Positions 33,061-43,088 of a stretch of 64,000 nucleotides of DNA are shown here, one piece after another (position 1 is the first letter of the stretch; every line of letters begins with the position of its first letter). The stretch is from the NCBI GenBank assembly GCA_003290165.1, contig QNQO01000543.1, positions 496,001 through 560,000 on the forward strand, read 5' to 3'. Under the pieces are notes generated by a model. That model saw only the letters and a program-made list of their open reading frames with translations. It was not told the origin of the DNA and made no database searches. Source of the stretch: Berberis thunbergii (lineage: Eukaryota > Streptophyta > Magnoliopsida > Ranunculales > Berberidaceae). A program made the translations under genes and the position numbers.

Positions 33061-33745
33061 TGAGACATAAAAATTGTCACACCCCTGAGCCTTACACGTG
33101 TCATGACGATCTCGAGGAACTACACGCCCCAGGATCAGCCCAATGTTGATCCGGCCCAAGCGGTTCTAAGCTAGCTCACTTCAGTTTGCCAGGCAAACCC
33201 GGACTCTCACAGCACGCTAGGCCCACATGTCTCACAGCTGTCCTCAATACTCATAAGCCTTCCTAAGGCAGGTATCTCGAGGATCAGCTTCAGATGAGCA
33301 ACTGCAGATGCTCTCTACTTCCAACTAGGAAGCACACACCAGAGTATCTTTCACATAGGGAAACTCCTTTCTACGAATTGCTATTTTATTTGGAACTACC
33401 TCCCACGTATCTAGGAGCGTAGAGCTAACAAGGAACTTCCCTCCTACAACATGACTCCTAATTAGAGAGGGATCTCCACGAAGATCTCATCCTTAAACTA
33501 CGCCTACGATGGCCTAGTTAAACCATGACTCTTTGCACTATAAATAAGACATGAGGTTGTTAACCTAAGGTATGCAACAAATTCCTTGTTACAGCATTAT
33601 ACCTTCCTCAGAGTCCTATCTGACTTTAGCATCGGAGTGCCATCGGCCACCACAATGGTGGTCTGTGGCTCATGTGTGCTACATGTGTAGGTCAACAGGT
33701 CAGTAGAAACCAGGTCAGTGCATGGAAGGAAAAATGACTGCATCA
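33061..33745 (+). repeat. 3' LTR of Tat-like element A
   Basis: 685 bp, TGAGACATAAAA...GACTGCATCA, homologous to 15940-16628. Followed by the CTTAT target duplication. Confidence 0.88.
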
Positions 33746-33750
33746 CTTAT

Positions 33751-35566
33751 GATAAGCACATTGGTCAATTAGATTTTCCTCAAAATTGAAAAAGAAAATT
33801 ACTTGATCAAACCTTTTATACCATTGACGAAATGCTTGAATTAAGCCATAGATGGATTTTGTTAATTTGCAAACTATATGTTCTAAGTCTTTAATCTTAA
33901 AACTCTACAACTTTTCCATTCAGAAATGCAGTCTTAACATCCATTTAATGTAACTCTAAATCATAATGAGCTACAAGGGTCATAATAATTATAAAAGAGT
34001 CTTTCACATAAACTTGAGAGAAAGTATTTTTATAATCAATGTCTTCCTTTTAAGTAAAGTTTTTATCGACAAGACATGTCTTATCTTTCGATGTTACCTT
34101 TGAAATCACGTTTGGTTTAAAAAAACTCTTTTGCATCTAATTTGTTTCACCCCTTTAGGTAACTCGACAAGATCCATAATGTCATTGTCCTTCATAGACT
34201 TTAACTCATCTAACATAGCATTCATTCAATCTGAAGAGTGTGCACTTTGTTTGGCTTGAAGAAAAGTGATAGGATCATTTTCCATCCTATATCAAACTCA
34301 TGCTCATCAACATAAACTACATAATCATCCAAATATATCCTCTCCATATTGGATATTCTTATTGCCATTTGTAATTGAGGAGATTGAGGTGCTTCTAGAT
34401 TAGCATAAGGCAATCCAACTATATCTTGGTGGTTTGCATTCGCATCCTATTCAACAACCTGAATGGTCACATTGGCAGGTTGAATATCCATCATAGGAAT
34501 GTCAACATGTTCTTCTTCAAAACTAATATTTCTGGATTGTGTACTCCCACTATTCTCAACATCCTCAATAAACTTGGCATTATTTGTCTCAATTAAGGTA
34601 TTAGTAGAGAGGCAATAAAACTTGAATCCCCTTGATCTTTCTAAATATCCAATAAAGTAGCAACTAACAGTTCTGGAGTCCAAATTTCCTTCATGAGGCT
34701 TGTAAAGCTTAGCCTCAGCTGGACACCCCCAAATATGTTAGTGTCGAATGCTAGGACGTCTAGCAGTCCATAACTCATATGAGTTTTGTGGATTGCTTTA
34801 CTGGGTAATCTATTAAGGATATAAACTGCAGTCTTTAAAGCCTCTCCCCAAAGAGACTCCGGCAAGGTAGAATGACAATTCAAGATCCTAACCATGTCTT
34901 TTAGGGTCCGATTTTGTCTCTTAGATACACCATTTTGACGTGGTGTCCCTAGCATGGTATATTGAGGGACGATGCCACGTTCCTGTAAGTACCTCGAAAA
35001 TGGACCTGAAATTGACTTGAACTATCATATCTGCCATAGTATACACCACCACTGTCAAATCTATCGGCCTTAATTTTCTTATTATGTTGATTTTCAACCT
35101 CAACTTTATAGGCCTCGAACACATCCAATGATTGTGATTTTTCATGTATTAAGTATAGATACCCAATAGCGAGAACAATCGTCGGTAAAAGTGATAAAAT
35201 ATTATTGACCATTCCAAGAAGCCATAGGGAATGGTTCACAAATATGCACCACCATGGACACATCCAATGATTGTGATTTTTCATGTATTTAGTATAGATA
35301 CTCATAATGAGAATGATTGTCTGAAAAAGTGATAAAATACCGTTGACCATTCCAATAAGTTGTAGGGAATGATCCACATTCTTGTAAGTACCTCACAATT
35401 GGACCAAAATATTAGCTTGAACCGTCATATCTGCCATAGTATGCACCACCACGGTCAAATCTAACATGCTTAATTTTCTTATTATGTTGATTTTCAATCA
35501 CAGCTTTATAGGCCTTTAACACATCCAATGATCATGATTTTTCATGTATCAAGTATAGATACCAAA
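33751..35566 (-). pseudogene. Old Copia element E: integrase to reverse transcriptase remnant
   Basis: Minus strand: integrase core (IKADRFDSGGVYYGRYD near 35050; [20 protein letters not shown] near 34920; [20 protein letters not shown] near 34850), then the linker ([17 protein letters not shown] near 34640), then degenerate reverse transcriptase (VAHYDLELH, MDVKTAFLNG near 33930; FEENLIDQCAYHK at 33787-33746). Many stops and frame changes. It is the oldest element visible, the host of Tat A (at CTTAT), Tat B (left flank CCAAA, 35562-35566) and C2 (15016). Confidence 0.78.
34970..35566 (-). repeat. Partial triplication inside the Copia E integrase
   Basis: The string catccaatgattgtgattttt, followed by catgta and taagtatagata, recurs near 35123, 35260 and 35523, and the block with tgccatagtatgcaccaccac recurs near 35030 and 35430. 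About 400 bp of integrase was duplicated in tandem, with an additional partial copy. The array ends abruptly at the Tat B insertion. Confidence 0.7.
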
Positions 35567-36198
35567 TGCAGTCGATTTTTGCTCTATGTTTGACCTTGAC
35601 ATGCTTGACCTGCTGACCTACACAAGGAATGCACGTGAGCCACGAACAACTGTTGTGGTGGCTGATGGCACTCCGATGCTAAAGTCAAACAAGGATTTGA
35701 GGAAGGCTTAATGTTGTAAACAGGGAATTTACAGCGTACCTTTGTTTACTAACTTTATGTCTTATTTATAATATTGGAGTCTTGGTTTGACTAGACCATC
35801 GATGATGTAGTTTAGGAAAAGAGATCTTCTTGGAGATCTTTCTCTAATTAGGAGTCGTCTTAAGGAAGGAGATTTCTCTGTTAGACTTGTGCTCATAGAT
35901 ACGCAGGAGATAATACCCTATTGGAATGTTGTCCATCGATGGAAGTTTCCATGTACGATGTATACTCTAGTATTTGCTTCCTAATTTGAGACAAAGTATT
36001 GCTAGCTTGCCCGTCCGAAGTTAATCTCCAAGATACTTGCCTTAATGGGTCTTAAGTGTATTCGGGATGGTTGTGAGATGTGTGAACTTAGCAGGCTATA
36101 GTAATTTGGGTCTGTTTGGCAAACTACGTTATGTGGGTTTGATGCCAGATCATCATGACACATGTACAGTGTAAAAAAGAGGATGATCCGGTGTATCA
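35567..36198 (-). repeat. 3' LTR of Tat-like element B
   Basis: 632 bp; on the minus strand it starts TGATACACCGG and ends aaaatcgactgca, homologous to both LTRs of A. The left flank is CCAAA (35562-35566); the matching duplicate would lie beyond Athila 1 and is not seen. Confidence 0.82.
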
Positions 36199-36464
36199 TC
36201 AGTTGCTCCCCCCGAGTTAGTGGGCTATCGTATCGGTCCACTAAATCACTTTTTCAAAAAGATATGCCGCTCATGAAGATTAAGTATGAACCCTTACTTG
36301 AGCGGCGCACTCCATTAATTAAGCGTGCGTCAGTTCCGTGGAGAAAATGCAGGAAACCAATCTCTATTTAGATCTCCCTTTCATAAATTGACTCTTCCAT
36401 TTCTTCATTTTTAGAGACTCCGCTCTGTTCAGTTTTTTGTTTAAAGCTTATTTACTTTTTTCAT

Positions 36465-38400
36465 TTGGCTTGCAAAAATCACATTGACGATGAGCTTCTT
36501 GCGAAGAGTCTCCAATTCTTTGTAGATAGTTTGGCCTCTGAATCAAGCCTGGCTGAGATTCAGAAGGCATATTGGGTCCCTAAAGACCTGTCATTCTACA
36601 CTTTGAGTGATGATCAGATGCCAATGTTTCCTCCGGAAGGATTCACTTGTTTGCACCGCGGCATGCTACAAACTAGCAGTCATTTTCCTGTGTTCAATGA
36701 AATCTGGGGCTTTCTGGAATTCCTTGGTATCCCTCCTACTCAGTTGGTACCGAATGGGTAGAGGATCATTATTTTTATCTTGATCGGGGCAAAAGACGCC
36801 GATGTTCGTGTGACTCCAAGGGTGATTCAGTTACTAACTTCTCCTGGACTGAACGATCACGTTGTTTATAAGATGAAGTAGCTAGCTTGCTTTGGGAAAT
36901 TGCCGGATGACTAAGTTCTGGCTGAAATTATGCTTCCTGGCTCCTTCTGATTCAAAGTATTTTGAGTTCAATGGTCGTTCACTTGAGCGAGAGTCCAGAC
37001 CACTTCGTAAGTATAATTTAATCATTTGATTCTGTCGTGCTGATTGTATGTTGATCATTGCATGTGTTCTTTTTAGGGAGGTTCCCCACTCTCCTATTTC
37101 CCCGGGGAGGAAGCTGCGATGTATGCATTACGTGACATGCCTCGGATGAGTGTGGAAGATGTTATCTGCCTTTCTAATTTCAATCGCAGTGGGTTATGGG
37201 TCCATTGGCATGTGGCTTCCACTCTTTACAGAGTGTCGAAAGTTAAGTCCGAAGATGGAGCTCCTTCGAAGAATATGAAGGCTTCTAAAGTTAAGGCTCC
37301 TAGCCTGTCAGATACAAAGGGGCTTTCCAAGACGCTTGCTTCCTTCATAGACTTGAAGAGGTCTCGCACTGGGGCTGAGTCTGCTTCCAAACGTCCTGCT
37401 CCATCGACGGAGGAACTTGATTCTAACCTATCCACAGAGGCGGAGGTTGTAGCATCTGATTTGGAGAATGACCACCTGCGGCTAGCAGGGGTTGACTATG
37501 CGTCAAAGCTGAGAACCGAGCAAACTGAAGCTTTGAATAAGAAGCTGATGTTGGTTGTTGTGGCGGCTTCTACTAATACTGACCAATCCAGACCTGTACT
37601 GCTGAGAGGTCTTGATAAAAATTTGTTTGTGGCCCCGAAGGTCAATCGTCTTGCTGGCGAATCGACTGACAATGATCGTTGTAGTGTGGATCGTCCTTCT
37701 TGCAGTCCACATTACCCTCCATTTCGCTCCAGACCATATATTGAGATAATGGAAGGTCTAATTGACAAGGGATAGTATAGGCGGTGTTTGCAAGGGACAG
37801 ATTCAAAGAAGAGCTGAACTTGGTCTGCCATGATCTGGAAGTTGCACAAGAAATTGAGGCTAAAATGTGCTCTGAGTTGTAGTTTCTTGCTGAGGAGAAT
37901 ACTAGGAAAGAGTCTGAGTAGGTCATCCTGGGATAGTAGTTAGAGGCCGATGTGGAATTCAACACTCGGTAAGCAAGGAAAGTTGGGGACTAGCTTCTCT
38001 TGGAGCAGCATGAACTTAGTGCAGTTAAAAGTAGCATGATTACTAAGCAGTCTCAGACCGATGCACTGACAGGCAAGTTGGAGCTGCTGGAGCTTGAACT
38101 TGCTGAAGTAAAGGTGTGCGGCGAATGGTTTCTCAAGGCGCAAGGCTTGTTTGAATTTTGCAGAATCTTGCATGGGAGGTTAGAACTGTTGGCGTTGATG
38201 AAAGAGGAGCATCCGGACTGGGACCTTCTTATTACAGGAAGGTGTCCTTTGCAGACTTCAGAGTGATTTATGTGCTGTCGGAGGAAGAGGGCGATCTGGA
38301 TCATGATGCTCAAGCTGAGGCACGAATGGACGCAACTCCTGCTTCTTCTCCTGTTAAGCGTAGTTCCTCTGTAATTGTACCTCCTCCTGATGAGGAATAA
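36465..38400 (+). pseudogene. Antisense ORF of Tat-like element B (Transposase_28-like)
   Basis: Homologue of the ORF at 21870-24290. The start ATG has become TTG at 36465 (then ACKNHIDDELL). It continues FYTLSDDQMPMFPPEGF, CLHRGMLQTSSHFPVF, FLEFLGIPPTQLVPNG, a 70-base intron 37007-37076 (GTAAGT...TTTTAG) in the same place as in A, then LSNFNRSGLWVHWHVAS, a Ser/Lys-rich segment and a coiled coil (HELSAVKSSM, TGKLELLELELAEV). It ends PPPDEE-stop at 38400. Stops at 36759 and several frame changes break it. The shared intron argues that the antisense gene was once spliced and expressed in this family. Confidence 0.8.
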
Positions 38401-38935
38401 ATTTTGTACATATGTAACTTTTGTTTCAACTATTAATGAAAACAAGTTCTTTTCGAGTACACTTTGTACCCATGTTCTATTTGGTCCCATGTTGCATGTT
38501 TTCCACTTCACCTTGTCGTTTTATTTTGATGTAGGTCCTGTGGGGTTAGCAGGGAGCTGAATGATATGTCCGTTGTTGAGAGCTTGACCATTTATGTCAT
38601 GAGTAATTCTAACTTGTACTTCCGTGAGGTCTCAGAGTTGTTATCGCGTGGTTATGTCCAATAGTGAATGTTCTGTGGATGGTTTTGCAGCGGGTTACTC
38701 TACCCGGGCTACAGGTCATCCTTGAGTAAGTTGTTGGAGGCTCTAGTTATATATTTGACCACCGGTTGTCGTCATTGGCATGAGTGATCTGTTGTAGTTG
38801 AGCACATGCGTTATCGTCTGTAGTTAAGCAAAAACGCTTGGTCCGATACAATTTTCGTAAGCTCGGGCTGTTCTCCCGTGTAGCATTCATCCACGCTTAG
38901 CAGACTAATTTTCGAGTCGGCTCAAGTGGCCATTG
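38401..38935. other. Interior of element B between antisense ORF and tandem repeats
   Basis: No feature recognised; short open frames only. Confidence 0.4.
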
Positions 38936-39860
38936 CTGATAACGGGATGTCAGCCTATGTGGGCATGAAGACGTTGCTATAGCTGTAACCATATTTGGTG
39001 ACCACTGTCCTGAGAAAGAGCAGTGGTCCTGTGGGAAGCCTTTGACATCATTGGAAATGACTAGGCTACTACCTTCCAAACTATCTACACCCTCGTGGAG
39101 GGGACTACAAATTTGTGATGAGAAAATGTGGTGACCATGGTCTGTAAAAGAGTAGTGGTCCCGTGGTAAGCCAATGACATTATTCAAAGATGACTAGGCT
39201 CCAACCTTCCAAACCATCTACACCCGCGCGGAGCGAGCTACAAGTTTGGGATGAGAAAATATGGTGACCAGGTCTATAAAAGAACATTGGTCCCATGGCG
39301 AGCAGTCGACATCAGTCGGAGCTGACTAGGTTCCCACCTTCCAAACCATTTACACCCACGCAGAGCGGGCTACAGGTTTGGGATGTGAAAATTCGGCGAC
39401 CATGGTTTCTAAAAGAGTAGTAGTCATGTGGTGAGCAGTCGACATCAGTTGGAGCTGACTAGGCTCCCACTTTCCAATAATCTACACTCGCAATGAGCGG
39501 GCTACAGGTTTGGGATGAGAAAATTCGGTGACCATGGTATATAAAAGAGCAGTGGTCCCGTGGCGAGCCGTCAACATCAGTTGGAGCTGACTAGGCTCCC
39601 ACTTTCCAAACCAACTACACTCACGCAAAACGTGCTACAGGTTTGGGATGAGAAAATTCGGTGACCATAGTCTGTAAAAGAGCAGTGATCCCGTGGCAAA
39701 CCGTCAGCATCAGTCGGAGCTAACTAGGCTCCCAACTTCCAACTTATCTACACCCACGCGCAGCAAGCTACAGGTTTGGGAGTTGGAAATTTGGCGACCA
39801 TGGTCTATAAAATAACAATGGTCCCGTGGCAAGCCATCGACATTAGTCAAAACTAACTAG
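38936..39860. repeat. Tandem repeat block of element B, unit about 131 bp
   Basis: Six to seven units with gactaggctcccaccttcc, aaaccatctacaccc, gggctacaggtttgggatgag and gagcagtggtcccgtgg. Starts of gactaggct fall near 39060, 39191, 39320, 39456, 39586 and 39722. This is the reverse complement of the block at 20505-21310, with one or two more units and better preserved periodicity. Confidence 0.88.
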
Positions 39861-39861
39861 G

Positions 39862-39985
39862 TGAGCCCATATAAGAAGTACACCTAGGTGTGTTCCGGTG
39901 AGCCCATATAATAAGTGGAAACCATATGTAGGTGATATGTAGGTATGCTCTGGTGAGCCCATATAAGAAGACTAGGTCCTGTTGC
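39862..39985. repeat. Three copies of ggtgagcccatataagaag
   Basis: The string gtgagcccatataa recurs at about 39861, 39899 and 39953, next to the larger tandem block. No clear equivalent in element A. Confidence 0.65.
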
Positions 39986-40330
39986 AAGATCATGGTGCCA
40001 CGTGTTCAACATAGATTGCATGGTGTCACACGTACGACATAGATTGCGAGACGGTAGAATATCGGTTACCCCCCCCCCCAATTAATGAGGTTGTGTGCAG
40101 CATCATTAATTGATCAAACGTGGACCTGTGTTGTTTCTTGGGAACCGTTGCCTCCTTGTTTCCCATACGATATTCAATTTTGATATTTAATGTTGACGCG
40201 CCTGTTCGGTGAGTCACTATGTCTAACAACTGGACAAATTGATTGTTGGCGGAGAGAGATTGATCCGACCTTGAAGAGAGTTTGCATGGCTCTTGCTTGG
40301 ATTGTAAGTACCTTCAGTGAACTGTCAAGT
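39986..40330. other. Interior of element B, non-coding
   Basis: Contains a run of about twelve C at 40069-40079; no gene recognised. Confidence 0.4.
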
Positions 40331-41015
40331 TTTGCCAGCGCCGTTGAGGTTACTGAAAAGTAAACCTTGCATAGGAGGGTAGTTGTGGGTTGTGCTCCCG
40401 TCTGCAATGACCTCTCTGCTATGCCAGACATCCTGTTGGGCTAAAGAGCGGGTTGATTTTGTAATGCTAGCATGTCTTTTGTCGCTAAGTTGAGCCATTG
40501 TTGTTGGGTCTTTGTCCCCTTCTAAGTGGAGCGACTTTTCCTCAGTTTCTGAGTCTGGCTTCTGTTCAACTTGGTTGGCAGACTTTAGCTGAATCTGAGA
40601 ACATTCTATCTGCTTTAGCGCAGCATAGTGGCAACCCCATGTTGTTGGTTGGTCCCCGTGAATTGTTCTCTCCGAGTGGTTGGCAATATACTTCACGCAC
40701 TGATGAAGGGTGGAGACCACTGCTTCCATCTGGGGAAGCTAAGGTCTCCCCATTATGAGGTTATAAGTAGGCGGTGCGTCTACTACCATGAAGTCCAAGA
40801 ACGAGACCTTCCTTAGTTGTGGTTCGCCTGCTACTACTGCTAGCCTTGTCTTTCGGTTGGGAAGCATTTTTCTCTGCTAAACCCAATCAGCAGGTAGTAA
40901 GAAGGTGTTAAGTTCTCCTCCCTGAGGTCCATGCCACGGATTGCATTGTAAAATAAGACATTGAGGGAGCTACCCGTGTCCACCAGGGCTCTCTTTACCT
41001 CCCACTTTGCAATAA
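40331..41015 (-). pseudogene. Aspartic protease region of Tat-like element B
   Basis: VFIAKWEVKRALVDTGSSLN and VLFYNAIRGMDL are readable on the minus strand at about 41013-40920, with the catalytic DTGSS intact. HQMEAVVSTLHQCVKYIANH, then RTIHGDQPTTWGCHYAALKQ follow at 40735-40620. Beyond about 40380 no RT motif appears. The truncation point corresponds to that in A, and the reading frame is cleaner than in A over this part. Confidence 0.8.
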
Positions 41016-41322
41016 AGACTAAATGACAAGAGCATCATTATGCGAGTAATACACGCGTTGGTCCTTGCTGGTGGGTTGTGTCCGCGTCTCAAAGAGTGTC
41101 CACTTTCAGGACTTTGTTAGATTGTTCTTTTTCTTATTCAACTCTGTGAAGGACATATATAATGCTTGGAGCCTCATTCTTGATCTCTTTGACTGCCTCT
41201 CCCCTTTTCCTGGTCCCGTCTTGCCTTTTTTCTGAATCCAGGAACTCCTACAACTTGCATTTTCAAATCTAGTACTCAATCTCGTACCTTAGACTCTTGC
41301 AGTTATTGGTGTCATGACCACT
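41016..41322 (-). pseudogene. Gag C-terminal remnant of Tat-like element B
   Basis: SGHDTNNCKSLRYEIEY, then degenerate KCKL-EFLDSEKRQ, matches the Gag tail NTNDCKSLRYKVEYWIRKGK of element A. Cut at 41322 by the Athila 1 LTR, just before the SGHDT motif. Confidence 0.75.
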
Positions 41323-43088
41323 TGTTACAACGCAAGTGAACGATTGTCTAATTAGTAGACAATGAAAAATACGGGTCGATCCCATGAGGATTGAAGAGAC
41401 AATCAAATTCTAAAATCTATTGAAACTAATATAAAGTGGGGGTTGCAGCAATTGAAAATTCCTAAATTAACAAAGTAAATTGAGCAACAAAAAAATTAAT
41501 TGATAAGATAATTAAAAAGTAGATCGAGGCATTGAATCCACCACATGCTCTTCGAGACTTGCTTAATCTAAATTGTTGTTTTCAAGAAGCACCATGACTA
41601 ATCTAAGGATTAATCCACATTCACAATTAATTTCAACAATAATCTAAAACCCTAGAATTGAGTGTATTTCTACAACACACACATTCACATATTTAACATA
41701 ATTAATAAAAACATGTTTCGAATATCAACAAAGAGTGATCTAACAACTGACTAATCTAGATATTATACCGGATATAATTGGTGAAAGTAAATTGTTAATA
41801 ATCAGAAATTAATTGTATCCAACATTGAAGCATAGAGAAAACGGTAATTTAAATGCAACAAACACTAGAAACCCGTGGTTTCATTTTCACCTTAACGCGG
41901 GGTTTAGAAACCCATGGTGGAGGTGAATCAGGCGGCTATGGAGGTGAATTCCATCAGTTCCTACACGTGAGTGTACTATCGTGGCTCCGATTAAACTTAT
42001 GGATGCGAATAGCGGGTGCAAATAGTAGAAGGCAACATGTGATGGTACAGGGTGCCAATAACCAGATCTTCAAAAGTATCCTTTCTTCTTCCTCGCGTCT
42101 TCCTTGCATGCTCTTCGTGCTCTGCTGCTACTACGTCCTCGTGCGAGCTCACCAGCAAGAGATAAAAACAGAGAAGGGGGAAATGAGAGAACGGGTAACA
42201 GATAAAGGGAAATAAAATAGATGGAATGAAGGTAGCGAAGAGAGAAACTGTGAGGAATTCACTTTCTTCCCTACGTTTTTTTTTTGCGACCGGGACCGAG
42301 AGAGAGATAGAAATAGAAGAGAGGGATACAAGAGAGAAAGATAGCAAGGCGAGAAAAGGAGTACGGATGAGGAGGTGGAGTCGTGATGGGGCTGGACGGT
42401 GTTGGCGAGGTGTATGTGGCTGCGTGGAGGAAGCAAATATGGTGGTGTGTGGCGGTGGTATCTTTGTTTTGTTTCATCTGTTCGTGGTGAGCTGCTAGGG
42501 AGAGGAACAGAGGAGGGTGAAGAGTTAGAGAGACGGATGAGATGGAGGAAACAGAGAGGACAAGATGGTGGTGACTGTTTGGTGTGATGGAGAGGAAGAA
42601 ACAGGGATGGGGATAAGGTGATGTGGTGATGGTCGAAGATGAAGTGATGACGGAATGATGGTGAGGAAAGGGTTGTTGATTGTCGGTCCTTCTATCGAGT
42701 GAGAATCTCCAGCAAGAGGGGAGAGGTGTTGGTGGCTGGAAAAATAGAAAGAATGAGAAAATACATGAAAAGGAAAAGAGGCAAGGAGAGGGGAGAAGAC
42801 GGTATTAAATAGGTTTTCTTTTCTTTTTCTTTTTCTTTTTCTTTTTCTTTGTTAGGTTGGGTTTGGGGTTTTAGGACAGTTTTTGGGATTGGGATCTATC
42901 ATCGGCTTCACCGTCCACATCACTTCGGGCTAATTCTTCCAAATTTGTTGCGCTAGTGCAATTTCATCGTTTAACCTTCAATTCCTGCAAAAACATAAAA
43001 ACGAAAATAATTAGAATAAAATATGATATTCGAAATGCAAACAAATATAAATTATAGAATATTTTATGTAATAATTATGTGAATATCA
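41323..43088 (-). repeat. 3' LTR of Athila-like element 1
   Basis: 1766 bp; on the minus strand it starts TGATATTCACATAATTATT after a gggtattt purine-rich tract and ends gttgtaaca. Contains gggatcgacccgta near the end, also present in the LTR at 58228-60094, a (ctttttt)n-like tract at 42815-42852, and a pyrimidine-rich transcribed part. Long open frames through 42000-42580 on both strands are low-complexity artefacts. Confidence 0.82.

Larger units (their letters stand above)
15940..33745 (+). mobile_element. Non-autonomous Tat-like Gypsy retrotransposon A, split by CACTA C3
   Basis: 5' LTR 15940-16628 and 3' LTR 33061-33745 start TGA and end GCATCA. Both outer flanks carry the same CTTAT (15935-15939 and 33746-33750), and joining the flanks restores a Copia reading frame, so the two LTRs belong to one insertion although 16 kb apart. 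Order: LTR, degenerate primer site, gag, protease, no reverse transcriptase or integrase, tandem repeats, antisense spliced ORF, CACTA C3 insertion, polypurine tract, LTR. Without C3 it would be about 9.1 kb. LTR identity is about 84% over the first 250 bp by hand count, so it is old. Confidence 0.88.
35567..41322 (-). mobile_element. Non-autonomous Tat-like Gypsy retrotransposon B (3' part)
   Basis: Same family as A but inverted. On the minus strand the order is gag tail (41322-41000), protease (about 41010-40380), tandem repeats (39860-38940), the antisense ORF on the plus strand (36465-38400), a polypurine tract and the 3' LTR (36198-35567). The 5' LTR and most of gag are cut off by Athila 1, inserted at 41323 with a CCACT flank. 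As in A, no RT or integrase lies between protease and tandem repeats. Confidence 0.85.

Noticed and set aside
40069..40079. Run of about twelve cytosines
   Set aside because: A simple homopolymer within a decayed retrotransposon, possibly a sequencing-length uncertainty; no function inferred.
41997..42580. Overlapping long frames on both strands in the Athila 1 LTR
   Set aside because: Purine/pyrimidine-rich LTR sequence open in several frames at once, with no protein motif.
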